A DNA stretch of 64,000 bases from Bradyrhizobium viridifuturi. GTDB lineage: Bacteria; Pseudomonadota; Alphaproteobacteria; Rhizobiales; Xanthobacteraceae. The DNA is taken from positions 124,001-188,000 of the forward strand of contig NZ_LGTB01000011.1 of assembly GCF_001238275.1 (NCBI RefSeq), written 5' to 3'. This document shows, piece after piece, positions 44,289 through 53,690 of the stretch (position 1 is the stretch's first letter; each line of letters begins with the position of its first letter). Position numbers and translations under genes: made by a program. The notes beneath the pieces were generated by a model that saw only the letters and a program-made list of their open reading frames with translations, was not told where the DNA came from and searched no databases.

Positions 44289-46650
44289 GTGAAACGAAAA
44301 CCCGACCATGGCTTTCCGGGCCGGGACGCCATCGTCGCCTTCATCCGCGCCAATCCAGGCAAGGTCGGCACCCGCGAGATCGCACGCGAGTTCGGCCTGA
44401 AGAACGCCGACCGCATCGAGCTGAAGCGGATCCTCCGCGAGCTCGCCGACGACGGCACGGTCGCCAAGCGCGGCCGCAGGATCCACGAGCCGGCGGCGCT
44501 GCCGCCGACCGTACTCGCCGACATCACCGGCCGTGACAGCGACGGCGAATTGATCGCCACCCCCGCCGAGTGGGACTCCGAGGAAAACGGCACCGCGCCG
44601 AAAATCCGTATCGAGACGCCGCGGCGGCCGAAGCCCGGCACCACCGCCGGCGTCGGCGACCGCGCGCTGCTGCGGGTCGAGGTGACCGACGAGCAGGACG
44701 GCACGCCCTATCGCGGCCGCGTCATCAAGGTGATCGATCACGGACGCACCCGCATCCTCGGCATTTTCCGCCGCAATCCGGATGGCGGCGGAAGGCTGAT
44801 CCCGGTCGACAAGAAGCAGGCCGGCCGCGAGCTCAACATCGCCAAGCCAGATACCGGCGGCGCCGAGGACGGCGACCTGATCAGCGTCGACCTGATCCGC
44901 ACCCGCGGCTATGGGCTCGCCTCCGCCCGCGTCAAGGAGCGGCTCGGCTCCATTGCCAGCGAGAAGGCGATCAGCCTGATCGCGATCAACACCCACGACA
45001 TCCCGCAGGTGTTCTCGTCATCCGCGCTCCGCGAGGCCGAAGAGGCAAGACCCGCGACCTTGCAGGGCCGCGAAGACTGGCGCGACGTGCCGCTCGTCAC
45101 CATCGATCCGCCCGATGCCAAGGATCACGACGACGCCGTGCATGCCGAGGTCGACCCCGATCCCAACAACAAGGGCGGCTTCATCGTCCATGTCGCGATC
45201 GCCGACGTCGCCTACTATGTGCGGCCCGGCTCGGCGCTCGACCGCGACGCGCTGCAACGTGGCAACTCGGTGTATTTTCCCGATCGCGTGGTGCCGATGC
45301 TGCCCGAGCGGATCTCCAACAATCTCTGCTCGCTGGTGCCGGGCGAGCCGCGCGGCGCGCTCGCGGTGCGAATGGTGATCGGCGCCGACGGCCGCAAGCG
45401 CTCGCATACGTTCCACCGCGTGCTGATGCGCTCGGCTGCGAAGCTCGCTTACGCGCAGGCGCAGGCCGCGATCGACGGCAGGCCCGACGACACGACGGGT
45501 CCCCTGCTCGATCCGATCCTCAAGCCGCTGTGGGCGGCCTATGAACTGGTCAAGCTCGCGCGCAACGAGCGCGACCCGCTCGATCTCGATCTGCCCGAGC
45601 GCAAGATCCTGCTGAAGCCGGACGGCACCGTCGATCGGGTGATCGTGCCGCAGCGGCTCGACGCGCACCGGCTGATCGAGGAATTCATGATCCTCGCCAA
45701 CGTCGCCGCGGCCGAGATGCTGGAGAAGAAGGCGCTGCCGCTGATCTATCGCGTGCATGACGAGCCGAGCCAGGAGAAGGTGCACAATCTCCAGGAATTC
45801 CTGAAGACGCTCGACCTGCCCTTCACCAAGCAGGGCGCGCTGCGTCCCTCGCAGTTCAACCGCGTGCTGGCGCAGGTTGCCGGCGAGGACTATGAGCCGC
45901 TGGTCAACGAGGTGGTGCTGCGCTCGCAGGCGCAGGCCGAATACTCCGCCGAGAACTACGGCCATTTCGGCTTGAACCTGCGCCGCTACGCGCATTTCAC
46001 CTCGCCAATCCGCCGCTACGCCGATCTGATCGTGCACCGCGCGCTGATCCGCGCGCTCGGTCTTGGCGAAGGCGCCTTGCGACCGACGAGAGCGTGGAGA
46101 CGCTGGCCGAAATTGCTGCGCAGATTTCCGTCACCGAACGCCGCGCTATGAAGGCGGAGCGCGAGACCACCGACCGGCTGATCGCGCATTTCCTTGCCGA
46201 CAAGGTCGGCGCCTCGTTCCAGGGCCGCATCTCCGGCGTGACGCGCGCCGGCCTGTTCGTCAAGCTCGACGACACCGGCGCGACGGCCTGATCCCGATCC
46301 GCACCATCGGCAGCGAGTATTTCAACTACGATGAGACGCGCCACGCGCTGATCGGCACGCGCAGCGGCGCCATGTATCGGCTCGGCGACGTCGTCGACGT
46401 GCGGCTGGTCGAGGCGGCACCAGTGGCGGGCGCGCTGCGCTTTGAGCTATTATCCGAGGGCCAGGCAATTCCGCGTGACAGAAAACGCGACGGCAAGAGA
46501 GCCGATCGCCGCGCCGCGGGATTTGGCAAGGGGCCTGGTAAAGGGTCCGGCAAGAAGGCGCACAAGGAAGGGAAGAAGCGCAGCAAGAAGGACCGCAAGC
46601 CGGCAAAGTCGAAGCCCGGCAAATCGAAGCGAGGCAAGTCATGGACGTGA
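44289..46650 (+). CDS. rnr: Ribonuclease R, frame broken by two apparent 1-base deletions
   Basis: 3'-5' exoribonuclease degrading structured RNA, ~787 residues. It has an N-terminal winged helix (NPGKVGTREIAREFGLKNADR), cold-shock domain, the RNB catalytic core (TIDPPDAKDHDDAVHAE with active-site Asp residues, VHVAIADVAYYV, RYAHFTSPIRRYADLIVHR), an S1 domain (FQGRISGVTRAGLFVKL) and a Lys-rich tail. The core is intact to 46080; the S1 start is in a second frame and its end in a third (LIPIRTIGSEYFNYDE). Missing bases near 46080 and 46281 explain both. GTG start abuts the topA stop. Confidence 0.94.
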
Positions 46651-46654
46651 AGTC

Positions 46655-47092
46655 ATGGACGTGACACCGCCAACGGTGGTCTGGACTCGCGATGCGGCCG
46701 AGCCTGAAAAGCGCGACGTGTGGAGCGCGATGAAGCGCGGGTTCCGCGGCCGTTGTCCGCGCTGCGGAAATGGCAGACTGTTCCGCAAGTTTCTCAAATG
46801 CGACGGCCACTGCCCAGTCTGCGATCTCGACTTCTCACCGCATCGCGCCGACGATCTGCCCGCCTATCTCGTCATCGTCATTGTCGGCCATATCGTGGTA
46901 CCGACCGCGCTGTGGATCGAGACCAACTATTCGCCGCCGGTGTGGCTGCAACTTGCGATCTATCTGCCGTTCACGCTGTTCGCGTCGCTGGCGCTGTTGC
47001 AGCCGGTGAAAGGAGCCGTGATCGGCTTGCAATGGGCTCTGCGCATGCATGGCTTTGACGAGAATCCCCCTAGCGACATCCCGCCGGTCTAG
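46655..47092 (+). CDS. DUF983 membrane protein with N-terminal zinc-ribbon
   Basis: A 145-residue protein. A four-cysteine ribbon (RCPRCGNGRLFRKFLKCDGHCPVCDLDF) precedes two membrane helices (LVIVIVGHIVVPTALWIET and LAIYLPFTLFASLALLQPV). DUF983 proteins regularly follow rnr in alphaproteobacteria. A 14-base direct repeat (AAGTCATGGACGTG) spans the junction, so the preferred ATG at 46655 is the second copy; the first ATG (46641) is in another frame and stops at once. Confidence 0.9.
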   Translation: MDVTPPTVVWTRDAAEPEKRDVWSAMKRGFRGRCPRCGNGRLFRKFLKCDGHCPVCDLDFSPHRADDLPAYLVIVIVGHIVVPTALWIETNYSPPVWLQLAIYLPFTLFASLALLQPVKGAVIGLQWALRMHGFDENPPSDIPPV

Positions 47093-47129
47093 CTAAACCG
47101 GGCCGCAAAGAAGAAATGGAAGGGATGAA

Positions 47130-47879
47130 ATGACTGAAGCTGCCGCACCCGCCGCCGTCGTCCACCAGGGCGAAAAAGAAGCCGATCATCACGCGTATTT
47201 CCGGCCGAAGGACGCCGCGACGCTGATCCTGATCGATCGCTCCGGCGCCAAGCCGAAGGTGCTGGTCGGCAAGCGCCACGACAAGGTCGTGTTCATGCCC
47301 GGCAAGTTCGTCTTCCCCGGCGGCCGTGTCGACAAGGCCGACAACCGCGTGCCGGTCGCGGCCCCGATCACGCCCGAGCTCGAAGCCAATCTGTTGAAGG
47401 GCAGCCCGAAGATCACGCCCGGCCGCGCGCGTGCGCTCGCCAATGCCGCGATCCGCGAAGCCTGCGAAGAAACCGGGCTCTGCCTCGGCCGCAAGGTCGA
47501 GAAGACAGCGAAGCTCGACGGCCCGTGGGCGCCATTCGCCGACGCAGGCCTGCTGCCGGATCCGTCCGGGCTGTTCCTGATCGCGCGTGCGATCACTCCG
47601 CCCGGCCGCGTCCGCCGCTTCGACACCCGCTTCTTCACCGCCGATGCGTCGACCATCGCGCATCGCGTCGAGGGCGTGGTGCATGCCGATGCCGAACTGG
47701 TCGAGCTGGTCTGGGTCGAGATCGGCTCCGAGCCGCTCGCCGACGCGCACGCCATGACCAAGAACGTGCTCGCCGAGCTCGACCGCCGTCTCGCCACCGG
47801 CCCGCTCCGCCACGACGCGCCGGTGCCGTTCTTCCATTTCTACGGCGGCAAGATGCAGAAGGACGTGCTGGGGGCGTAA
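47130..47879 (+). CDS. NUDIX hydrolase
   Basis: A 249-residue nucleoside-diphosphate-linked pyrophosphatase. VFMPGKFVFPGGRVDKAD opens the fold and AAIREACEETGLCLG is the Nudix helix (REACEE-x-G). The insert between them is longer than in MutT, as in CoA- or fatty-acyl-CoA-type Nudix proteins. Last gene of the topA-rnr-DUF983-NUDIX run. Substrate not determined. Confidence 0.92.
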   Translation: MTEAAAPAAVVHQGEKEADHHAYFRPKDAATLILIDRSGAKPKVLVGKRHDKVVFMPGKFVFPGGRVDKADNRVPVAAPITPELEANLLKGSPKITPGRARALANAAIREACEETGLCLGRKVEKTAKLDGPWAPFADAGLLPDPSGLFLIARAITPPGRVRRFDTRFFTADASTIAHRVEGVVHADAELVELVWVEIGSEPLADAHAMTKNVLAELDRRLATGPLRHDAPVPFFHFYGGKMQKDVLGA

Positions 47880-47906
47880 GCTCCGAGCGCCGCGATAGAG
47901 TGTCAG

Positions 47907-48422
47907 TCAGCGCACCGCGCCCACCACTGCGGGCAGCATGTGGGCGGCGACCACCCTGTGTCCCTCCGGCGTGAAGTGAATGTGATCCGGCTGCACGTAA
48001 TTGCGCAGGACCGCATTCCACCACATCGGGATTACGCGAATGTGCCGGCTGCGCAGCTTGGCTTCGATCGCAGCAAGCTCGGCGTTCTGATCCCCTCGGC
48101 CCAATCGCCTGGCGTTCCAGCCGCCACCGAAGCGGTCGAGCAGCACGATCCTGGTCCCTTCGGGGACCGCGGAATCGAGCCGGGCGAGCATGCCGGCATT
48201 GGTATCGCCGTTGATTCCGGCGTTGGTCACGTGCACATTGCGGCCCTTGGCGGCGAGCATGACCTCCAGCTGCGCCGGCCAGGCGTCCGAACTGCTCACA
48301 CCCCTGCCCGCGACATTGCTCGCGCCGATCGCAACGATCTGGGCCCGTGCTTGGCTGCCAAAACAGAACACCAGCGCGAGCAGGACGGCAAAGATCGGCA
48401 AAGGCCTCGCCGGATGATTCAT
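47907..48422 (-). CDS. Secreted SGNH/GDSL-family hydrolase
   Basis: A 171-residue periplasmic esterase-like protein. The signal peptide is PIFAVLLALVFCFGSQARA. Block I is IVAIGASNVAGRGV with Ser in the G-x-S position. Block III is NAGINGDTNAGM with the oxyanion Gly and Asn-like position. Block V is PDHIHFTPEGHRVVAAHML with the Asp-x-x-His pair. ATG 48422 has GGAGCGGGAC upstream. Resembles TesA/arylesterase; natural substrate unknown. Confidence 0.88.
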   Translation of the reverse strand: MNHPARPLPIFAVLLALVFCFGSQARAQIVAIGASNVAGRGVSSSDAWPAQLEVMLAAKGRNVHVTNAGINGDTNAGMLARLDSAVPEGTRIVLLDRFGGGWNARRLGRGDQNAELAAIEAKLRSRHIRVIPMWWNAVLRNYVQPDHIHFTPEGHRVVAAHMLPAVVGAVR

Positions 48423-48569
48423 GTCCCGCTCCCCAATAACGACGGCATCGGGTTGAAAATATCCTCCGCTCGTCGCCCAGATTGCAAGATTCTTCTTGGC
48501 CGCCCTCATGGCGTTACCCGCCGGCCTCCCTATCTGTTCCGCTAACGACATCAAGAACGGAACGGGGCA

Positions 48570-49895
48570 ATGGCGAAGCGTCAACTCAAGCTCGGCGCGT
48601 TCATGCGGCCGATCAGCATCCACACCGGCGCCTGGCGCTATCCGGGGGCGTGGCCCGACGCCAATTTCAACTTCGACCATATCAAGACGCTGATCCGCAA
48701 GCTCGAGGCCGGCAAGTTCGACGCCTTCTTCATGGCCGACCATCTGGCCGTGCTGAACATGCCGACCAATGCGCTGAAGCGCAGCCACACGGTCACATCG
48801 TTCGAGCCGTTCACCCTGCTCTCGGCGCTCGCGGCAGTGACCGAGAATATCGGCCTGATCGCGACCGGCTCGACCACGTTCGACGAACCCTACCACGTCG
48901 CCCGGCGCTTTGCCTCGCTCGATCACATCTCCGGCGGCCGCGCCGGCTGGAATATCGTCACCACGTCCAACCCGGACGCGGCGCTGAATTTCGGCCTCGA
49001 CGATCACATGGAGCACGCCGAGCGCTACAAGCGCGCCCGCGAATTCTACGACGTCGTCACCGGTCTGTGGGATTCCTTTGCCGACGACGCCTTCGTGCGC
49101 GACGTCGAGTCCGGGCTGTTCGTCGATCCCGACAAGATGCATGTGCTCAACCACAAGGGCAAATATCTCTCGGTGCGCGGGCCGCTCAACATCGCCCGTC
49201 CCGTGCAGGGCTGGCCGCTGATCGTGCAGGCCGGCGCCTCCGACGACGGCAGGCAGCTTGCGGCCGAGACGGCGGAGGCCGTGTTCACCGGTGGCGGCAG
49301 CCTTGCGGACGGGCAGAAGCTCTACGCCGACATCAAGGGCCGCATGGAGAAGATCGGGCGCGATCCCGATCATCTGAAAATCCTGCCCGGCGCGTTCGTG
49401 GTGGTCGGCGACAGCGTCGAGGAAGCCAAGGAGAAGCGCGCACTGCTCGACAGCCGCGTGCATTACGACAGCGCGATTGCCTCGCTGTCCGTGATCCTCG
49501 GCACCGATGCCTCAGGCTTCGATCCCGACGGGCAATTGCCGCCGATCCCTGAGACCAACGCCAGCAAGAGCGGGCGGCAGCGCCTCGTCGACGTCGCCGC
49601 GCGCGACAAGCTCACGGTACGCCAGCTCGCCCAGCGCGTCGGCGGCTATGGCGGGCTCGCTTTCGTCGGCACGGCGCAGACCATTGCCGACCAGATGGAG
49701 GAATGGCTGACCGGTCGCGGCAGCGACGGCTTCAACATCATGTTCCCCTATCTGCCGCAGGGGCTGTTCGAGTTCGTCGACAAGGTCGTCCCGGAGTTGC
49801 AGAAGCGCGGGATCTTCCGGACAGAGTACGAGGGCAAGACCCTGCGCGAAAATCTGGGCCTGCCGCGGCCGAAGAACCAGTTCTTCGAAGGCTGA
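48570..49895 (+). CDS. LLM-class flavin-dependent monooxygenase (NtaA/SnaA/DszA type)
   Basis: A 441-residue luciferase-like FMNH2-dependent monooxygenase. Features include RPISIHTGAWRYPGAWPDANFNFDH, DHLAVLNMPTNALKRSHTVTSFEPFTLLSALAAVTENIGLIATGSTTFDEPYHVARRFASLDHISGGRAGWNIVTTSNPDAALNFG in separate segments. These are the signature strands of the NtaA group, which oxidises compounds such as nitrilotriacetate or dibenzothiophene sulfone. No flavin reductase gene is adjacent. Substrate unknown. Confidence 0.93.
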   Translation: MAKRQLKLGAFMRPISIHTGAWRYPGAWPDANFNFDHIKTLIRKLEAGKFDAFFMADHLAVLNMPTNALKRSHTVTSFEPFTLLSALAAVTENIGLIATGSTTFDEPYHVARRFASLDHISGGRAGWNIVTTSNPDAALNFGLDDHMEHAERYKRAREFYDVVTGLWDSFADDAFVRDVESGLFVDPDKMHVLNHKGKYLSVRGPLNIARPVQGWPLIVQAGASDDGRQLAAETAEAVFTGGGSLADGQKLYADIKGRMEKIGRDPDHLKILPGAFVVVGDSVEEAKEKRALLDSRVHYDSAIASLSVILGTDASGFDPDGQLPPIPETNASKSGRQRLVDVAARDKLTVRQLAQRVGGYGGLAFVGTAQTIADQMEEWLTGRGSDGFNIMFPYLPQGLFEFVDKVVPELQKRGIFRTEYEGKTLRENLGLPRPKNQFFEG

Positions 49896-49916
49896 TGATG
49901 AGGCGGCGGGTTCAAA

Positions 49917-50465
49917 CTAGTCCGCGTCCGGCTCGGTGCCGACATAATCCTTGGCCGGCAGCTTCAGCTCGGCGCCGAGCGTGCGCGCGAACGCGTTCGC
50001 TTCGTCGCGCTTGGTGAATGAGGACACCTGGATCGGCGTCACGCCGCGACCGCCGCAGAGATTCACGTCGTACATCACGAGGCTGCAATCGGGATCGCTA
50101 TCGTCGGTGATGCTGATGAACTTGAATTCGGTGAGTTGTCGCAGGCTGCGAAACCTGAGCGGACCGAACTGCTTGGTGACGACCAGCCGGCGCGTGATCG
50201 GATCGACCTCGATGAAGTAGCGCAGCGTCGCCAGGATCAGCCCGGGCAGGCCAATCACCAGCGCAAAGCCGGTCAGGAACAGCAGCCCGACCCAGTCCTC
50301 GCTCCAGTAGCCCGCCCCCGTCAGATCGGCCTTGAGGATCAGGCCGACGTAGTAGGCGAAGTAGAGGCCGCCCGCGAGGAACGGCAGCGAAGCGAGGCGG
50401 AAGTACCACTCCTTGAGCCACTCGACTCGCAGCCCCTGTTCGTCATGGGTGATCGCTACCGACAT
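49917..50465 (-). CDS. Hypothetical protein with two membrane helices
   Basis: A 182-residue protein. Two helices (FRLASLPFLAGGLYFAYYVGLIL; VGLLFLTGFALVIGLPGLILA) are followed by a beta-rich domain with RYFIEVDPITRRLVVTKQFGPLRFRSLRQLTEF. That is the layout of PH-like/YdbT-type or photosynthetic-complex-type membrane proteins, as in the gene at 50963. ATG 50465 with GAGGACAGG upstream was chosen. Function unknown. Confidence 0.72.
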   Translation of the reverse strand: MSVAITHDEQGLRVEWLKEWYFRLASLPFLAGGLYFAYYVGLILKADLTGAGYWSEDWVGLLFLTGFALVIGLPGLILATLRYFIEVDPITRRLVVTKQFGPLRFRSLRQLTEFKFISITDDSDPDCSLVMYDVNLCGGRGVTPIQVSSFTKRDEANAFARTLGAELKLPAKDYVGTEPDAD

Positions 50466-50685
50466 CCTGTCCTCTGCCATCAGTTGAAACTGGAACAGGC
50501 GGTAGTCGGCAGTCCGGGGCGCGAGGTTCGACGAGAATCGCCCCCTTTTGCGGCGAAACACCCCGAAATCGGGCCCGTTTCGGCCGGGAAATCCTTGACT
50601 TCTCACGGTTTGTGGCTAGTTTCCGGGCCAAACGCGGGCCGATTTGGCCGGCTCCCGATACCCCTTCATTTTCGAGGATTTGCAC

Positions 50686-50853
50686 ATGGCCAAAGCGGTC
50701 ACCATCAAGGTCAAGCTCGTGTCGACGGCCGATACCGGCTTCTATTACGTCGCCAAGAAGAATTCGCGCACCATGACCGACAAGCTGGTCAAGAAGAAGT
50801 ACGACCCGGTCGCGCGCAAGCACGTCGAGTTCAAGGAAGCCAAGATCAAGTAA
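50686..50853 (+). CDS. rpmG: 50S ribosomal protein L33
   Basis: A 55-residue L33 of the cysteine-free type: [21 protein letters not shown], then [32 protein letters not shown]. Lack of the CxxC pairs marks it as the zinc-independent C- form. ATG 50686 is preceded by GAGGATTTGCAC. It has its own terminator immediately downstream. Confidence 0.97.
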   Translation: MAKAVTIKVKLVSTADTGFYYVAKKNSRTMTDKLVKKKYDPVARKHVEFKEAKIK

Positions 50854-50875
50854 GATCGCCTGCTTCTGACGTTTC

Positions 50876-50902
50876 AAACGGGGCCCTCGCGGCCCCGTTT
50901 TT
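50876..50902 (+). terminator. Intrinsic terminator of rpmG
   Basis: AAACGGGGCC-CTCGC-GGCCCCGTTTTT: a 10-bp stem with a run of five T. The best classical terminator in the window. Confidence 0.9.
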
Positions 50903-50962
50903 GCTTTGTGGCCTAGCGTCATCCCTCATGTCTTTCGGGCAGGTCCCGGGCGCAGGGCTCAC

Positions 50963-51493
50963 ATGGTCGCAGGCTTGGACGAGGGCAATGTCGGCGGCTA
51001 CTCGGTCGCCTACGGCCGCGAGGACACCTACTTTCCCGTCTATGTCACGGCCGCCCTCGCCGCGGTCTTCCTGACCGCGACGTGGATCACGGGCGCGATC
51101 TGGTGGCTGGCGCTGGCGGCGGCCGCCACCGGCTTCACCTATTACAACATCCCCCTGCTGGAGGCCGGTCGTCCGACCATCGGGGCCAACCAGTACGGCA
51201 TCTTCATCCAGGCCTTCGGGCTGATCCGCTGGCGCGCCATCGCGCAGATCGATCTCGTCGAGATCGCAGAGCGGGCGATGAGCGTCCACGAATTGCAGAT
51301 CGCGCTCAATGTGCCACTCGGCAGCGCACTGGTGGCCGACTGGCGCAAGCGGCCAGCCTATCGACTGCTGATGCGCCTGCCATGGCGCATGGACCATCGC
51401 GGCGTGGTGCGCATCAATCTCGAGCCGTTCGACCGGACGCCCGACGAGATCCACCGGACGTTCCTCAGGATGTGGCGCTACTATCGCAGCTAG
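50963..51493 (+). CDS. Hypothetical membrane protein with PH-like C-terminal domain
   Basis: A 176-residue protein with two helices (FPVYVTAALAAVFLTATWITGA; WWLALAAAATGFTYY) and a C-terminal segment (YGIFIQAFGLIRWRAIAQIDLVEI) like bacterial PH-like membrane domains. ATG 50963 is preceded by GCAGGG; the frame upstream overlaps the rpmG terminator and was not used. Similar in layout to the protein at 49917-50465, but not an obvious paralogue. Function unknown. Confidence 0.7.
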   Translation: MVAGLDEGNVGGYSVAYGREDTYFPVYVTAALAAVFLTATWITGAIWWLALAAAATGFTYYNIPLLEAGRPTIGANQYGIFIQAFGLIRWRAIAQIDLVEIAERAMSVHELQIALNVPLGSALVADWRKRPAYRLLMRLPWRMDHRGVVRINLEPFDRTPDEIHRTFLRMWRYYRS

Positions 51494-51595
51494 AGCGCGA
51501 TGAGATCTGGTTGAATCGTCATCGCGCTCTGGCTCATTGTCGGGGGCATGATCTCTTCGGAAAACTGCTTCGCACTTTTCCGGATCATGCTCTAG
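51493..51595. repeat. Composite palindromic repeat
   Basis: GAGCGCGATGA (51493-51503) pairs with TCATCGCGCTC (51519-51529); GCATGATC near 51546 pairs with GGATCATGC (51582-51590), with GGAAAA...TTTTCC between. Same GATCATGC family as 14749 and 63937. Its right edge supplies the stop codon of the 43-residue gene. Confidence 0.75.
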
Positions 51596-51723
51596 CGGCC
51601 GCCAAACGCCTCATCAGGCAGATGCGCATCCGCGATGCGTGCATCCGGATTGTGCGTGATGGTCATGAACCAAATGAGGCTGAAGAACAGCGACCACGCT
51701 GTGTTCCAATAGAACCAGTTCAT
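51592..51723 (-). CDS. 43-residue single-pass membrane protein downstream of amt
   Basis: MNWFYWNTAWSLFFSLIWFM is an N-terminal aromatic membrane span; the tail THNPDARIADAHLPDEAFGGR is polar. The ATG at 51723 has GAGGTGATCC upstream. It is on the same strand as amt, 72 bases after the amt stop, so it may be in the same transcript. Its stop codon lies in a repeat element. Not a known family. Confidence 0.65.
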   Translation of the reverse strand: MNWFYWNTAWSLFFSLIWFMTITHNPDARIADAHLPDEAFGGR

Positions 51724-51795
51724 CGGATCACCTCGAACAGCTTTGATCCGTGCCAGCCGGCAACGATCGCCGGCCGGCGCGGAATGCCGCCAAGT

Positions 51796-53193
51796 CTACT
51801 GCACGACCTCGCCGTGCAGCGCCAGATCCAACCCTTCGCGCTCGATATCCCGCGTCACGCGAAGCCCGACGAAGAGATTGATCACGAACAGGATGATCAG
51901 GCTCACGACCGCATCATACACGAAAACCGTCGCGACGCCGATGCATTGATTGAGGAACTGCCCGGGATTTCCCTCCAGAACGCCTGCCGTTCCGCCATAC
52001 TGCTCGACCGCGAACACGCCGGTCAGCAGCGCCCCGACGATGCCGCCGAGAGCATGGACACCGAAGCAGTCCAGCGCGTCATCATAGCTGAACATGCGCT
52101 TCAAGCCGGTGCATCCCCAGTAGCAGCAGACGCCGGCGGCGATGCCGATGGCGAAGGCACCGACCGGCCCGACGAAACCCGAGGCCGGCGTGATCGCGAC
52201 GAGGCCCGCGACGGCGCCCGAGCAGATGCCGACGACGGTGGGCTTGCCCTTCAATGCCCATTCCACCAGCATCCAAGTGAAGCCCGCCACCGCGGTGGCG
52301 ATCTGGGTCACCAGCATGGCCATGCCGGCCTGCATTCCGGCCGTGACGGCGGAGCCGGCATTGAAGCCGAACCAGCCGACCCACAGCAGCGAGGCGCCGA
52401 TGAAGGTCAGCACCATGTTGTGCGCCGGCCCGGTCTCGACGCGCTTGCCGAGCATGATCGCACACATCAGGCCGGCGACGCCGGCATTGATGTGCACCAC
52501 GGTGCCGCCGGCGAAATCGAGAACCTTGACATAGGCGGCGTCGTTGCCCGCGGAGAATATGCCGTCCGGCCCCCAGACCCAGTGCGCGATCGGCGCATAG
52601 ACGAGGATCGCCCACAGCCCGATGAACCAGAGCATCGCCGAGAACTTCATCCGCTCGGCAAACGCGCCGGCAATCAAGGCCGGCGTGATGATGGCGAACG
52701 TCATCTGGAAGCAGATGTAGACGGACTCAGGAATGGTCGCGGCGAGCGGATTGGGATTGCCGATGCCGCCCTTGCCGATGTCGCTCAGGATGTCCTTGAG
52801 GAACATGCGATCCAGGCCGCCGATAAACGGCGTGCCGGCACGGAACGCCAGGCTGTAGGTGAGGACGGCAAACAGGATCGTGACCAGGCAGGTGACGGCG
52901 AAGCTGGTCATCACGGTGTCGCCGACGTTCTTCTTGCGCACCATGCCGCCATAGAACAGGCCGAGCCCTGGAACCGTCATCATCAGGACCAGCGCGACCG
53001 ATGTGAGCATCCAGGCGGTGTCGCCGGAATTCGGCGTGCACTTCTCGAGAATCTTGCCGCCGCAGGCAGGTGGCGCCACCGCATCTTCAGCCAGCGCAAT
53101 GTCACTGAACAGCAGGCATAGAAACGCCACTCCCAGCAGAGCAATCACGATTCTCACGAGCTTCGGGCGCGTGTATGTCGCAGACTCCATCAT
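51796..53193 (-). CDS. amt: Ammonium transporter Amt
   Basis: A 465-residue Amt/MEP/Rh channel. An N-terminal signal-like helix (VRIVIALLGVAFLCLLFSDIALA) and an extra periplasmic loop with two cysteines (PACGGKILEKC) precede eleven helices. The first pore His is in FAGGTVVHINAGVAGLM, the second in CFGVHALGGIVGALLTG. GGAGG lies upstream of the start. There is no glnK next to it, although many amtB genes have one, so PII control would come from a distant gene. No sigma-54 promoter was recognised upstream. Confidence 0.95.
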   Translation of the reverse strand: MMESATYTRPKLVRIVIALLGVAFLCLLFSDIALAEDAVAPPACGGKILEKCTPNSGDTAWMLTSVALVLMMTVPGLGLFYGGMVRKKNVGDTVMTSFAVTCLVTILFAVLTYSLAFRAGTPFIGGLDRMFLKDILSDIGKGGIGNPNPLAATIPESVYICFQMTFAIITPALIAGAFAERMKFSAMLWFIGLWAILVYAPIAHWVWGPDGIFSAGNDAAYVKVLDFAGGTVVHINAGVAGLMCAIMLGKRVETGPAHNMVLTFIGASLLWVGWFGFNAGSAVTAGMQAGMAMLVTQIATAVAGFTWMLVEWALKGKPTVVGICSGAVAGLVAITPASGFVGPVGAFAIGIAAGVCCYWGCTGLKRMFSYDDALDCFGVHALGGIVGALLTGVFAVEQYGGTAGVLEGNPGQFLNQCIGVATVFVYDAVVSLIILFVINLFVGLRVTRDIEREGLDLALHGEVVQ

Positions 53194-53502
53194 CGTCCTC
53201 CCATCACAAGAAATGCTGGTGTTCGGAATGGGCGCGGCGCGTTCGGAGCGCGAACGCCGAAGACAGCGCGCTTTCGGTTATCGGGATCGCTCGAAGCGCC
53301 GCGGTACGACTGGCGGGATGCGGCGAAGGCGCAGCGGCATCAGGCCGGGCGCAAGGCACAAGCGCCTCCTGCTCGGCGGCGCGGCAAAGGCCGTGGTGCG
53401 CGGATGGCTGGAGAATGACGGCGACTAGCCTCATCGCGGCCAGCCCTTCCCATGGGTCCCCAGCCGGAACCTCAACGACGGTCCGGCATGATTTCTAGCC
53501 AT

Positions 53503-53569
53503 ATTCAATCAAGATTCGTGCCACCGGCGCGCACCGAGCAACGGATTGAATACGCAGTAAATTCAATCC
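53503..53569. promoter_or_regulatory. ATTCAATC repeat sites
   Basis: GGATTGAAT-N9-ATTCAATCC (53543-53569) is a perfect 9-bp dyad, and a third ATTCAATC half-site lies at 53503-53510. The nearest downstream genes run in the wrong direction or are 300 bases away, so the target is unclear. Confidence 0.45.
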
Positions 53570-53643
53570 GCGCGCGGAACGGCATCGCGCACTACTGCAC
53601 GTTCTCGCAGCAAGCGATCGATGGAAAAATAGGCAGTAATCGA

Positions 53644-53668
53644 CGACTGCCCTCGTATGGGGCAGTCG
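53644..53668 (-). terminator. Hairpin downstream of the MFS gene
   Basis: CGACTGCCC-TCGTATG-GGGCAGTCG, a perfect 9-bp stem with a 7-base loop, 23 bases beyond the minus-strand MFS stop. A T-rich stretch follows after about 15 bases. Confidence 0.55.
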
Positions 53669-53690
53669 CCGGTTTGGCGAGATCGGAAGC

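Larger units (their letters stand above)
53194..53690. other. Intergenic between amt and the MFS gene
   Basis: No convincing gene. Contains the ATTCAATC motifs (53503-53569) and a terminator-like hairpin at 53644-53668. Confidence 0.5.

Noticed and set aside
53194-53450. Sigma-54 promoter for amt
   Set aside because: No GG-N10-GC pair with the right context was found by eye in the minus orientation.
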